Positions 51,084 through 63,842 of a stretch of DNA of 64,000 nucleotides are shown one piece after another (positions within the stretch are counted from its first letter, which is position 1; each line of letters opens with the position of its first letter). The DNA lies in the NCBI GenBank assembly GCA_014529385.2, contig CM043958.1, forward strand, positions 154,077,293 through 154,141,292, given 5' to 3'. This stretch comes from Adiantum capillus-veneris. Its lineage: Eukaryota; Streptophyta; Polypodiopsida; Polypodiales; Pteridaceae. The position numbers and the translations under genes are program-made. The notes beneath the pieces are model-generated. The model saw nothing but the letters and a program-made list of their open reading frames with translations, was not told the origin of the DNA and ran no database searches.

Positions 51084-51247
51084 CTATAGTATGCACACAT
51101 ACCTATAAAGCTTCTTAGTTCATGAAGATTCTTTGGTTTAGGCCATCCTTTTATTACCTCTAACTTTGATGGATCCATTTGGATGCCATCTTGAGAGATA
51201 ATGTGACCTAAATACTAAATCTCTTGCAAGAAAAATTCATTTTTCTT

Positions 51248-52369
51248 TCAATTAACATAAAGTTTATTCTCTCTTAAAACTTGAAATATTACCTGGAGGT
51301 GTTGCTTGTGTTTGTCTAATGAATTAGAGTAGATGATAATATCATCAAAGAACACTCCAATGAAGGTTCGATGAGGCCTGAACAGCTTCTCCATCAAGCG
51401 GTTGAATGTGGCTGGTGCATTGGTCAAGCCAAAAGGCATGACAATGTATTCGTAAAGACAAAATGTGGTGCGAAATGCGGTCTTTACAATGTCTTGATCA
51501 ACTATCCTTATTTGATGATAGCCACTTTTTAGGTCAATCCTACTGAAGTAGGTTGATCCTTGTAGCTTATCAAATAGGTCTTCTACCCGTGGAACGGGAA
51601 ACCTATTCTTGATAATGATCCTATTTAGCGCTCTATAGTCAACACACATACGATATGTGCCATCTTTCTTTTGCACTAATAGCATAAGTGAGCAAAATGG
51701 AGATGAGCTAGGCCTAACCATGCCCTTCTCAACTAACTCATGCACTTGTTGCATAATCTCCTCTTGTTGAGCTTGAGAAACTCTATAAGGAGGTTTGTTA
51801 GGCGGTGAACTTCCTGGAATAAGTTCAATTGCATGGTCATCATTACCTCGTTTAGGAGGTAGCTCACAAGGGATGTCGTCAATAAATATATCTTGAAACC
51901 CCTTGAGAAAATTGGATAACTCTAATTCGTTTTGGTTGCTTTTATTTTCTTTTGCTAAAGCATTAGGTTCATTTTGATAATCTTTAACAAAAATCATGTA
52001 CACGGAAATAGAGCTCTTTATTGACTTGTTGAAAGCTGGTGTATATACAATGGGGATAGTGTTACCCATTTCCTTAGCATCTATATACATGTCTTTTTCC
52101 TTGAACTTAAAGGAGATTCTCCTTTCAAGAAATTTAACATTGGCAGCCAGGCAATCAAACCATGGTGCCCCTAGGATTACATCCTCATGCTTGAGAGGAG
52201 AGATAAAGAAGTCCTCTTTATCCACATAGCTTTGGACATGAAGCCTCAATTTCCCGATTAAGGGAGTGACTGAAGCTTCTTGCCCCTTGAAAGCACTGTT
52301 GTAGGTAGGACATCTCCCATCTCGTAGGCTTGTATGCCTAGCTTGGTGGCCAACTCTATAGATATACAA
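51248..52369 (-). pseudogene. Chromovirus protease end and reverse transcriptase
   Basis: After a short protease C-terminal part with VILGAPWF, the RT reads LVQKKDGTYRMCVDYRALN, YFSRIDLKSGYHQIRI (motif A), PFGLTNAPATFNRLM (motif B) and VFFDDIIIYS (motif C, FFDD where YxDD is usual). Ends ENKLYVN. A frameshift separates it from the upstream gag-protease frame. Confidence 0.9.
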
Positions 52370-54020
52370 TTGTGAGTAGATCCAGGGTCAAAGAGAATAA
52401 AAGCATCATGTTCTCTTACCTTTCCCCAAGCATGGCATAGAGGAGATCCTTTGTGGTGATTTTGGTGAGTCTTCTCCTCTTGGATTTCAACCAAGGTAGC
52501 TCTAGGAGGATCTTGGTGGTTGTTCTTTTGGGGACAAGCGCGGTACGCATGCCCTTGTTCGCCGCACTTGAAACACCGGCTATCCTTACGATAACGCTCA
52601 CGCTCTTCAGGAGAGAGTTTGTTTTTACCTTTGTAAACTCCCTTCTCTTTAGCTTTGTTGGAGTTGCCCTTAGGAGAGTTTTGGACATTGTCCTTGCCCT
52701 TAGGCTCATTGGAACCCTTGTTTTCTGTGGGCTTATTATTTCTTTTAGCCCCCGTTTGGAAATTGATTCGAGAGGCCACCATAGTATGATGTATTACCGC
52801 CGATATGGTACGTGGCCTTTGGGAGTTGACATACTCTGTCATTTCTTGGGTTAAGCCCGCACAAAATTGTTGCTTTTGCTCTCCAAAATCCAACTTTTTA
52901 AAGACAGTGGATTTGAGTTGTAGGTCCCAAAACTTGTCTACATATTTGTGAATGGATTCATAGGGAGAGAGCTTTAAGCTTCGCCATTCGGTGAGTACTT
53001 TGTTTTTGGCATCGGTGGCCAAAAACTGCTTCATAATGGAAGCTCTTAAATCTTTTCATGTTTGTGGAGCTTCACCATTGGCTCGTAGGCTAGACCACCA
53101 TTGACTGGCGGGCTTTTGAAAGTGCATAGCTAGATGGTGTAGCTTAGAGAACTCCGTGAACCCCTCATCTCCGAACGCAGCATCAAATTGTTGGATAAAG
53201 GCCAAGACTTTGTCCGTAGCACCAAAGGTACAATCATAGGTAAGGAAAGAGATGCTCTTCCCTCCCCCTTTGAACTTTTTGAGCTTGGACGACCTCTTCC
53301 ACGTGGCATAGGATTTTCTATGGCCTCTTCTTTTTGATGGTTCAAAGGTTGCACCATCACTTTCTTCAGAAGGTGAAGAATTTGAGGAAGGTGGAGAAGA
53401 GGGTGACCTCTATCTCGCCTTTTTCTTGTCTTGATCTTCGTCGTCTTCACCATCACTTTCATAAGAGGAAGAGGATGAAGAAGATGGACAAGAGTGTGTC
53501 CTCTTTCTCGCCTTTTTCTTCTCTTGCTTTTTATCATCCCTCTTTGAATTATGGTGTGGAGAAGGGTGCAATGGTCTTCTCCGCTTTGGTGGTGATGGAG
53601 AGCGTTTAGCCCGTCGTCTTCGTGGAGCTATCTCCGTCGAGGTGGTGGGGACTCACTTATTTCTCGTTCCTTCGATGTAGGCTCTTGAGTTCTCCTTTGG
53701 GAAGGAGATACACCATCAAGAAGTAAATTCTTGAGCCCTTCATATGGATTCTCTTCTTCTTTCCGAATTGGAGAGAGACCTCTTTTGGAAGTCTCACAAG
53801 GAGGCTTCCTAGGTGTTCTCTCGTCATGGTGGTGAGCTTGGAGGATCCCATGAGCACAGAGTTGCTGTTGCACTTCACTTTGGAGAGATGGATTGCCCAT
53901 GGCTTGTTGAAGCCTAGAAACAAGATAGTTAACAAGCATCGGGGCATCATTAGTAGCTTGCTCATTAGCAAAATCAAAGCTACCAACATTAATTTCATTC
54001 TCTTTACTATTTTCAACCAT
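52258..54020 (-). pseudogene. Chromovirus gag with protease start
   Basis: Gag opens at MVENSKENEINVGSFDF (ATG 54020-54018), loses frame near 53630 and continues in other frames through a Lys/Arg-rich stretch to the capsid region. The frame 53034-52258 holds the end of the capsid (NKVLTEWRSLKLSPYESIHK), the zinc knuckle CFKCGEQGHAYRAC (C-x2-C-x4-H-x4-C) and the protease start FILFDPGSTHNCIS. The active site reads Asp-Pro-Gly in place of Asp-Ser/Thr-Gly. Confidence 0.85.
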
Positions 54021-54420
54021 TCTAACAACTTTTAGGTGTACACTTTTTAGGTGTACTTTGGCACTTCAAGCCCTAGTTGCTACTCCTCTTTACCCCTTTT
54101 GAAAAAGCACTCAAGCTACTGTACCCGTGGCTCAAATACCATTAATTGCAAGGAATAGAAGAGAGGGTTGTTCAACACCAAAACAGCACCGACTCCTGTC
54201 AAGCTTCTAATAGCTCAATAGTGGTTAAGCCGTAGGCAAGCCTCGTAGGACTCCACTATTAAGACCATAGCTTTCGACGGTGATGCCCCGTTAACTGCAC
54301 AAAGGCAGGCGCACTACAAGGCTGAAAAATCCCTATTCTGCTCACACGCAATTAATAATACCAACCATTTATAGCTAGCTTGAGGACCTCCCTTCTTGAG
54401 CAATAAAGGAGAAACCTTGT

Positions 54421-54432
54421 GCTCTAATACCA
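54421..54432 (-). other. Primer binding site of the chromovirus
   Basis: The plus strand GCTCTAATACCA gives TGGTATTAGAGC on the minus strand, one base from the initiator tRNA-Met complement, one base from the LTR. Confidence 0.88.
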
Positions 54433-54433
54433 A

Positions 54434-56003
54434 TGTAACATTTAATGGCCTAAAAACTTGTGTGTAGCGGAAATTAGCATGAACATAGTGGGCATTTCAT
54501 TAGAATAGATTCCTAATGAGAATGACAAGAGTGCTTGGGTGGAGAGAGCAACAAAAAGCATAACACCTAGTTAGATAGCATGAACAATACTTTCAAAAGA
54601 GAGAGAAATTAAGCTATTGACCACAGTTGAGGACCACATTTACATGGACCCGGTCCCCCCTCCAAAAGGCTTTGTATTATGGTTTCTCCCATCAAGAGAG
54701 ACATTGTACAATACAATTCTTTGTGTTCCTTCAAGACTAGCTAGTGCAATGAAGATGAAAGCTTCATGCACCAAGCAAAACACTTATCAACTACAACATC
54801 AATTATCTCCGGTCTCAGACCCACGACCTCACACACCTTCGAAGATGGTGAGAGCTAGCGGGGTATGAGAGTAGATTGAGAGGAAGAAGGAGTATTCTTA
54901 CGAGAAAGATGTACATCTCCTTACATAATCACTCATATTAGCATAGCTTAGCTTAGTAATTAGCATGGTAGAGGAGATGAGCATGCATTGAAGCTTGGCT
55001 CTTGGTTGGATTTGCATCACAAAGCCAAGAGTTGTTGGTGTAGGCCTCCCTTCTCACAAGCTTGGAGTAGGTGATAAGCTTTCCATTAAAGCTTGAGAAG
55101 GAGAGAGAGTCTTCTTTACTTCACACATGAGATTGTGTGAGTGTGTGTGTGATAATGCCTTGCAAAAATCAGCCCCCCCTCTCTTTTGGTCGACCCCTCT
55201 TGCTATTTGCTCATGCTACCCTCTCATTGGACCTCCCTAGGGCTAGCCAATGACAATTAAGCAGCATAAGTGATAGCCTTCTGACATGTGTCCCCCTTTC
55301 CCCTTTTGTGAGAGCTTTAGGTAATTTAATAATTCAACTAAACTCTCATTGAACCGCTTTGCCTCCTGGCCAATAGGAATCAGGCAAGCCATTGGGCTGT
55401 TGAATGCTCATTGGACCCCTTGGGAGACTGTCCAATAGTCTTCTAGAGGGCTTAATTCTCATTGGTTCTCTTATTATGTGTTTTTAAATTAACTAAACTA
55501 GATTTACTCTAGGCTAATTCTCATTGGTCCACCTCCAAGGCCATCCAATAGGAATTGGGTACACCTTGTGGGCATCTGGGCTAGGGAGCTGACATGTGTC
55601 CCTCATTCCCTTTGTGTAAAGGGAGCTTGTGTGTGTGTGTGTGTGTGTGTGTGTGACTTTCTCTCTCATCCCCTACAAGCAAGGCTCGCCCCCTCCTATG
55701 TAGGGATTGCTAAAGAATTTTGGGGCATACACAAAGCATCCAATTTTCCCAAAGTTTGACCTTTGGACACAACCTTTGAATTTTGGAACCTTAGCATTTT
55801 GGAAGTCTTAATGGGCTGAACCTTAGGGTCTTTTAAGCCCATTATTGCACATGGCTCTTTTGCAGATGGCCCCCCCTTTGGATCCCTACTGTGGCCGGTC
55901 TGCTAGCTTAACCAATATTCTAGCTTTTTCTCCCCTGGCACTTCCCCATATTAAATGATCAGTTTAACATGAGAAAATCATTTAGGAGACTTAGATATTG
56001 ATT
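54434..56003 (-). repeat. 5' LTR of the chromovirus
   Basis: Starts TGTAACATTTAATGG next to the primer site and holds a (GT)n tract at 55628-55655. The far end is uncertain: the family-wide match continues past TTTAACA at 55969 to about GATATTGATT at 56003. Length is about 1.54-1.57 kb. Confidence 0.82.
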
Positions 56004-56938
56004 CGATGGCCTTGCATCCTCCCCCCCACTTTGTTGCACCAAGGTGGACGACGGGGTTAAAGCCTCATATGGTGAACACATAAGTCTGAGACCGCTGAAT
56101 CCTATAATTGCTTTTGGATGATAGGAGCACTCTATGTGCTCCCTTAGGGTCATCATGAGCGTGCAAGAAAAGTGTTACGATGGAGGAGGAGGAGTGAGAA
56201 GCTGGAGAAAGCATGTGTTGCCAGGTTGCACTCTAGAATCTCATTCTCCATGAAAGGTAAATATAGATGTACTCACTGAAAAATCTGCATGTCAATGTAG
56301 TCTCAATTTGCATGGAAACTATCTCAATGTACTCACTGAAAAATCTGCATGTCAATGTAGTCTCAATTTGCATGGAAACTATCTCAATGTACTCACTGAA
56401 AAATTTGCATGTCAATGTAGCCTACTCACTAAATAATCTGCATGGAAACTATTTCAATGTAGCTAGGCAGTGTTCAGACTTCCACGAACGAACACTCGTG
56501 CAATGGGGTGCTGCCGAGGTGGCATAAATCCATTCACTAAAAAAGGAGCAGTAGTGTCCGGACTCGCCTCAATAAGGGGCAGCAGTACACCCTCGAAAGA
56601 AGAGAAGGTTCATGTACTTTGCAGCGCATGTCACGCTCTAGCATTGATCTCTAGACCTAGCGGACCTGAGGCATTTTAGCTAAACACGAGCTCACTTGGA
56701 TATGGTTGAAGTTGAAAATTTACAAATTATTCAAGAGCCAGTGAGTGTAAATGACATGAGGGTGCACAAACCATGCCCCAAGTTCTTACCCATGCACAAT
56801 CTAAATTCAGCCTTACTTAAAAACTTGAAAGTTCTACACGGAAACTATATCAATGTACTTATTGATGAACAACCCTTGCCTCTCTTCATCACTGTCTCAC
56901 ACGGGGTCAGCCTAGAGGGAATCTAGGTCCCATGTTGA
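56004..56938. other. Spacer with a 60-bp tandem repeat
   Basis: No gene recognised; see the tandem repeat at 56267-56460. Confidence 0.5.
56267..56460. repeat. 60-bp tandem repeat
   Basis: The 60-bp segments 56281-56340 and 56341-56400 are identical. A further partial, decayed copy follows to about 56460. The unit contains ATGTACTCACTGAAAAATCT and CATGGAAACTATCTC. Sixty is divisible by three, so repeated-peptide ORFs appear on both strands. Confidence 0.95.
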
Positions 56939-57236
56939 TAGGGAACATGCCGCTTTGATCTCCGTCATCCGATCGCCATGATGAACTAGAGTGAACTAAG
57001 GTGAACTACAAGCAAAAATGGTGCCCCGGGTTAACCCCTAGTTCACCGGCCTCGTGGGGCGTGGGTCAAACCCAAAACCTCCTTATTGCCACACAAAATA
57101 CATTTGGTAATGCTAGTGCACAACAAACGGTGACCTCCTAGTTTACCCACCCCTAGTTCACCCTAATTCATCCCTAGTTTATCCCTAGTTCACTAGGAGA
57201 TCAAATTTTTGAGATCAAAGCAGGTATGTGCCCCTA
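56939..57236. mobile_element. MITE-like inverted-repeat element
   Basis: The left end TAGGGAACATGCCGCTTTGA resembles the reverse complement of the right end (TAGGGGCACATACCTGCTTT). GATCTC follows both. Inner sequence repeats AACTAG/GTGAACT on the left and its complement (CCCTAGTTCA, several copies) on the right. About 298 bp, no coding. Confidence 0.65.
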
Positions 57237-57293
57237 AATTTGGGCCCTAGATCCCCTCTGTGCAGCCTCCGTGTGATGTAGTGACGAGGCTTG

Positions 57294-57295
<2 letters not shown>

Positions 57296-57386
<91 letters not shown>
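57296..57386 (+). repeat. Compound (CT)n-(CA)n microsatellite
   Basis: About 57 bp of CT then about 34 bp of CA. Confidence 0.97.
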
Positions 57387-57389
<3 letters not shown>

Positions 57390-57391
<2 letters not shown>

Positions 57392-58739
57392 AAATTATTT
57401 ACCAATTATTGTAATAGCTCCTACTGCTACATTTAGCTTTGAACTTTCAACCTAGGAGAAAAAAAACTCACACACACACATACATTTTATTGTGAAAAAA
57501 AATAACAACTCCTAATGCCCTATACTGATTAAGGAACTAAACCAGGAAGTTAAATCACTACAATTTCCTGATAAGTCTTAATATTAAACTCCTCTCACTA
57601 ATGACACAAAATACCACCTTGACATTATACTTTAGCCAAGGTTAAATCTCCAAATAGGTGATTTTTTAACAAAAAACCGAATGATGGTTACTAACTATAT
57701 ATTTGTATTTATAAAAGTAGGAAAAAATTGTTTAAAGTTTTTTCCTACCTAGTACAAACCATGCACTGAGATACATAATCTTCGTATCGTCAACAACTTA
57801 GGATATTACTCCCATTGTCATGAACCCTGGCTTGAGAACACATACTCAATCACTAGGTTAAGTCCAACACATGGACATATGTACACATTATAACTATTGT
57901 TATTCTTTTTAGACATTTAAAATTCTCGGCTACCATCTCTAGCAAAGGGAATGAGCTCTCCTTACCTCAAGCAAAAAATTCAACCTTAGTTTATAATTGC
58001 CTGACATTTGAAGTGGAAGGCTTTTTCTTGACAGTGATAACAATACCTTATTCTAATTTGTTTCATTTGAAAAGAGCTCGATTTTTTAATAAATTTCTCT
58101 GCCATACTGTTTCAATTTGTTTTATCTGCAACCAGCACATAAAACAAACATATCTACCATCGGAAGCAACCAGCACTCTTGCCTTGAGTCACCTATGGCT
58201 CACATACAACTCAGGATGAGACTATTGGATGCTAATAGACAAAATCACTGAGTATGAATGATTTTTTACACACACACACACATATGTACATGGGCAAAAG
58301 ATAATGTCCCATTCTCTCATACTATTTGACTTGTTGCACTATTCTATGCAACTTCGTACTTGGCATTTACCTAGCTTGCTCTGGCTCACAGTATCCATAA
58401 TACACATGGAGCGTATCATGGCAAGGTCTTGGTTTGATCAATAGAAATTAGTCGAAGGAGATTCTCTTTCATTAATAAGGTTATTTGAGTCCCCACTGGT
58501 TGACTAGAAGTACCATTAATGCCCTCACACACAAGCATGCATCCCAATTGGCTTGAATAGGCTTCTATTTTTGGCTCTCACTAATATGACCATGCAACTT
58601 TACATTTGCCCATGAAGCTATATTCAAATCGGGACTTGTTTCGCCTACCCATAAACGTATATGTAGGTTCATGCTATGGCTTCTCTGCGCTCATCACATC
58701 CGCCTTCACGGCTCACGCCATGCGAAGAGTGTTGTTGAT
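57390..58739. other. Intergenic, no gene seen
   Basis: AT-rich with short CA runs. No coding motif. Confidence 0.5.
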
Positions 58740-58793
58740 ACACACACACACACACACACACATGCATCATGATTTTGCAAGTTTGCGCTCCAT

Positions 58794-58833
<40 letters not shown>

Positions 58834-58945
58834 CATAGCTCCCTGTCTTTCTCTCTCTCTTGCGCTCACACACACACACACACACACACACTAGATCTCT
58901 TGTGCTAGAGATGACGCAAGTGAGAATGAGTTCACACACACACAC
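58740..58945 (+). repeat. Cluster of (CA)n microsatellites
   Basis: CA runs at about 58740-58762, 58797-58830, 58866-58891 and 58932-58945, with unrelated sequence between. His-Thr and Cys-Val reading frames here are artefacts. Confidence 0.95.
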
Positions 58946-61900
58946 ATCCTCTCAGAATTATGCAACTTGAGGCAGGCGCTTAACCGTCTTTGTCTGGGAC
59001 AGAAGGCAACATTTCGTGATCTCTCGATGATGCACTATAATCATGTCCCCAATACGCCATGCTATGAACAACGTCATGACAAGTAGGTGCCGTTCCACCT
59101 ACTCGGGACACACACATACACAGGGGTAGATACATGTTATGAATACTAGTTTTTTGAATACATTATTTCTTATGTCTATTTCGTTAATATGGTCATATGG
59201 AGTTACTTTTTATCCAGGGTTTGTACTTGGAGGTGACTATCATCTCTTGGTTGATATGACACATAATTTACAGGCCTTTCAGACATGAATAAAACTGGTT
59301 TTTTTTTTAAAATATAGAATGAACCAGCGAATTATTGCCATATGTTTGCAGATTTTTTGGGTGCTAATTCATCTATCACGTGGTACTTAAGCTGTAGATA
59401 TTGTATGCCTTCTGGTGTTAAAATAACACTTAAATCATGCGTTAACGATCATAAATGAGGTTAAAAGGAGTGGCAAGACTCATATCTGGTTATGGTTATT
59501 GTATTTGGATTTTATGAGGTTCTGCTTTACTGACTAAAAACCTGACTAGCATCATACTGTTACTTTGGTATACACGGATGGAGACCCTAAGCCTTGAAGA
59601 AAACTATGAAATTGGGGTTGATTCCCTACCATACATAATATACATTAGACTTTCTAATGGGATACATTTATACAGGCTTGTTGCATATTGTTGGATTACG
59701 GGTTGGAACTTTTTTCAAATTCTCATATTTGGATGAATCTCTGAACTATCATGGATGGCAGCCTATGGTATCTTTTGGTTGACTATTGGAATACAAATAA
59801 ATGGCTGCTTAATTGTTTTCGAATCTTTGAGAGACATACACAATATGAGATGTTTGTCATTACTTATTTTGATAGTACTAGCTTTGGACATTGATTGGTT
59901 TTTTTTAATAATTGAGCATATGCAAAGGAAATGTTGCAAAAAAAAATGTACATAGTTTAGCTTATAACTAATTTTCAGGCTCAGTTGGAGGATTACTACA
60001 TGGTAATCTTGGACATAGATATGTTGTAGGAATTGTGGGCATAATAGTATAAATGGTACATAGAACTATAGATAGACATTTTGAGCTCTTTATTGATATG
60101 TAGTTTGATTAGTTCTTCATTTACAATCAAAATGGTTTCAAAAGATTGAGCATAGATGGTTAATATGGCTATGTTGCCGAGAAACCTACTCAGTAAATTC
60201 TTGTTTTTTAATGGTTATCTCCCTGAGCTAATCAGGCTTGTTACAAATGTATGTTGTAAACCTTTGAGCTTGATAGGTTGATTATTATGAAGACGTTATA
60301 AACATCATGCCTTGAAACCTAGGTAAGGGTTTGTATAAAAATAACAAATGGACTTTTGAAAAATCGGATCAAAGTACATGTTGATTGCTAGTTTTTTTAT
60401 TGTAATGGTTGCTGGTTATCCTGTACAGCTTTCACACTTCATGTTCACTGCCTCGACTATCGTGCCTTATAATTGGTGTTTCCTCGCACTTACATAACAC
60501 CATTGAGCTGCAATTTGCTGAGTCGAGGTGTAGTACTATGCGGTGATGTTGAAATGTTATGGCTCTCTTACAAGTTCAACTCAGACTACCAGCATCTGGG
60601 TACCTTTATGCTCCTCGCACACAGGCATACATGAAGCTTCACAAGCCCTGTACATACAGTCCTTCTTGAGTTACAAATGAAATGTATCAAGAGTATGTCA
60701 CTGCTAAAGGATGCATAAGGACACATAGACATGCGATTCATAGCACACATAGACACGCTTATTGTTAATACTTTGGTAGTATGCTCAGAAGATACTAGGT
60801 GTTTCTCATATGGAGTTTTTGGATAGCCGGGCTGTAACGATAAAATTTGTGTACTTGTACTTTCTTATGCACTCTTTGATGCACTTTCTAGGTCGTATAA
60901 TTCTACCTCTCTTAGGTTTTAGTAATAATTGCAGGCTGAATGTACATAATTTAAACATCTGCCTCACAATATGGTTTTGGTAGACCTGAGTTGGGAATCC
61001 ATTGGCACTGTTATCTGCCTGGGTTGCTAACTATGTTATTCATTTGGGTAACGAAAGATCTTGAGTAAAATGTTATTACTTGGTTGCAAACTTCTTGTCA
61101 CCACATGGTTTTTTGTAGTTGATGTTGGCCTTTTCACATTTATGGTGGTAGGTGTATGACTATAGCGTATGGCTGTATATTCACCTTGTAAATTTAGTAA
61201 TGGAAACTGCTTTTCAACACTTTTTCTGCTTGATTGAATAGATGCATAACTTTTGGAAATAGTGTTAGAGCTTTACTATGAACATACTTCAATGTTTTTA
61301 AATAGAGCCTTAACACTAGGTTGGTAATGGGACACTTTTATGTCCTGGGACACTTTTATGTCCTGTTAAGTGGCCATTTTCCTTGAATTATGTCAAGAGT
61401 TTCAAAATGGATTTTGAGGTGCTAGAAAGTGAATAATCATGATTATTTACTTTTGGCCTAAAATGAACACTTTTTGCAATTTTTTCAATGGATAGTCTTT
61501 CTATGACATGTTTTAAGCCTATGAGTCAAGTCAAAACTTGATTTGGCCTAAATTCTCAAGAAAATGCAAATAATTTGAGTTTTTGCAAACTCTTGAAAAT
61601 TTACCTCAAATGCATCTTTAAGCTTACCCACTAGTTCATAAAACTTTTAGAGCATAATCCCCTACTTTTGGTGATGTTTCATGCAACTTCACATATACAA
61701 CTCACAATTGATTCTTTTAGAGTGAGCCATGTTCTGAGATCCCACCTTGGATTCTACTTATCCTACTCTTAGGTTCTACTGCAATTGGGTTGTGGAAAGT
61801 GTCCACAACACTTGTTTTCTTGTTTCTTATGGTTTTGTGAGCCTTAATTTTAAGACTTGTCTCGTCCATCAATCATTCTCAAAATCCTAAGCTAATCCTA

Positions 61901-63255
61901 CAATCCTACAAGGTACTTAGCAAGCACAAGCTACTTCCAAGATACCTAGCAAAAGACGACACTCTCAAGCTATGAGGTTTTAAAGAGAAAGATTCAACTC
62001 TAGGTGATCCTAGAGGAAGTTAAAGGACAACTACACAAGACACTCTTGTTTTTCCTAGTTTAGGCCTATTTGTCCCCGAGAACGGCGCTAAATGTGGGAT
62101 GGGTTTCTAACCTCACTTATATCTTATTGCAGACATAGCGAGAACCAAAAACATAATTGTCAATCCATGGGATGAAGCTGTCTCGACTAGTGCATAGAGG
62201 CTACAAGAGGATGCCAATTCCTTGAAAAACAATAGACAACTCGCATCTAATATAAGCTACACTCAAATGACCTAAGTCATCAAAAGCTAATCGGCAAACA
62301 AAACATGACCGTTACACCATCAAATGGGATCTAAATGTTACAAAACTTCTGGACATGTATACAAGACCTAAACACATATGCTTATGGTCTCAAATCTCAC
62401 TTTTGATGAAGTGCAAAAATCATGAGTAAAATCATGAGTTTTTGGCCTAGTCATTTTTGACCCCGAATGCATCTAAATGCTTAACAATGATACCCAAATA
62501 CCCCACCTATGCTTACTTTTGATTTCCTAGCTTAAATTCCTACTTAGGATGATATTAGGCCGACGATGCCAAAAGCTACGGTTTACCATGATATGTTTAC
62601 GTCAATGCATTGAGCTCTTATTTGCGATTGCAACGCAACAACCAGCACTACAATGTGACAATTTGGATGGGAGTAGGAAGCACGAGAAGGAGAGAAGTGA
62701 GTGCGGTTAGCTCACGCTGTGTTTCTATTATCCAAAACTTGACAATAACTTACAAAAATTGGCTTTTATACCTTAGCCAACGTTTCTTTGGTCAAAACCT
62801 AATAATCTAGTAGCTCTAACTAAGGATAGATAATACAATTTGGAAGCTTATAGCCCCGGCTCATCGATTACAGTATCCACTTGGAAAATAGGAATTACAA
62901 TATTCTTGAGTTATCAAAAGAATAAGTGTTTTTACAATAAAGCTTCCGAACAATGTTACGTGGGTTAGCTTGTTGCTAACAAATAAAAAGGTTTATATGG
63001 GAGATTGAGGGATAATTAGGGATATTAAGTACTAAGGAGTAGGCTAGGTAACATTCAAAACCATCAAAGTGGAGTGAAAAGTTCAGGGAAAAAATTATCA
63101 AAACCATATTTTGGTAGGAAAATTCATAAACCCTGAAATTTTGAAATTTGATGGTAAAAACTCAAAAACTAAAATCAACCCAAAATAAGTGCAAGAAGGG
63201 GTCAAACAAACCAAGTAGAGTGAATCTAGAATGTTTCAGGAAAATTGGTGTAGGG
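58946..63255. other. Intergenic, no gene seen
   Basis: Over 4 kb of AT-rich DNA with only short open frames on both strands and no recognisable domain. From about 61380 the style of sequence becomes like the flanks of the palindrome arrays. Confidence 0.5.
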
Positions 63256-63842
63256 ACATGAATCACGATCCATGTCCTCCTATGACCTTTGATCAAAAAC
63301 TGATACCATTAGGTCCAGTGTGGTTCCAAATCACTGAATATACACTTTTGGTGAGAAATTGACAAAAAAATCACTCAAATCAAGAAATTGGAGCAAAAGG
63401 CACAAACACCTTGTAAACTGACCAAAATTTGGGCCTTTTTAACTTTTTTATATCCAAATTCAAAAATAAATGAAATCTAACATCTATAAAGTACAAGCAT
63501 ACAGGTGACCAAATTTCATGTTCATATGCGGTTAAACATGGATCGTGATCCATGTCCTCTTTGATCATCCGAAGTTGATATTTGAGCAATGAGTAGATGA
63601 CAACATTTGAGAAAACTTTTGCAAAGGGCACCATAGCAAAAAACTCCAAAAAGTTGACCAAATCATCAAAAGACCAGTTGCTGGTCAAAAACCATAGGGT
63701 AGACACAAAAATGTACTTTTCATCAACAAAAAGTTTTTCAAATCTAAAAATAAGTTGTGGACTGGACTACTCATACTGTACGTAATCTCATCAAGCCAAA
63801 TTTGGGATCCAAATCTGATGGAACATGGATTGCAATCCATGT
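63256..63842. repeat. Second palindrome-marked array, different palindrome
   Basis: Three 20-bp dyads at 63256-63275, 63536-63555 and 63823-63842, spaced 280 and 287 bp. They read ACATGAATCACGATCCATGT, ACATGGATCGTGATCCATGT and ACATGGATTGCAATCCATGT; the last is a perfect palindrome. The period matches the arrays at 1-867 and 12697-13571, but the inner letters differ. The array may continue beyond the window. Confidence 0.82.

Larger units (their letters stand above)
48707..56003 (-). mobile_element. Ty3/gypsy chromovirus with chromodomain, decayed
   Basis: Minus-strand element: 5' LTR at about 56003-54434, primer site 54432-54421, gag from 54020, protease, RT, RNase H, integrase and a chromodomain ending near 49180. 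On the left only the first 326 bp of the LTR survive (48707-49032), then element sequence follows directly, so the rest of that LTR and the polypurine tract are deleted. Confidence 0.88.

Noticed and set aside
57000-57200. Interstitial telomere repeat
   Set aside because: The CCCTAGTTCA motif is degenerate and arranged in inverted orientation, unlike plant telomere repeats.
58606-58908. His-Thr-rich frame of 100 codons
   Set aside because: Produced by clustered (CA)n microsatellites.
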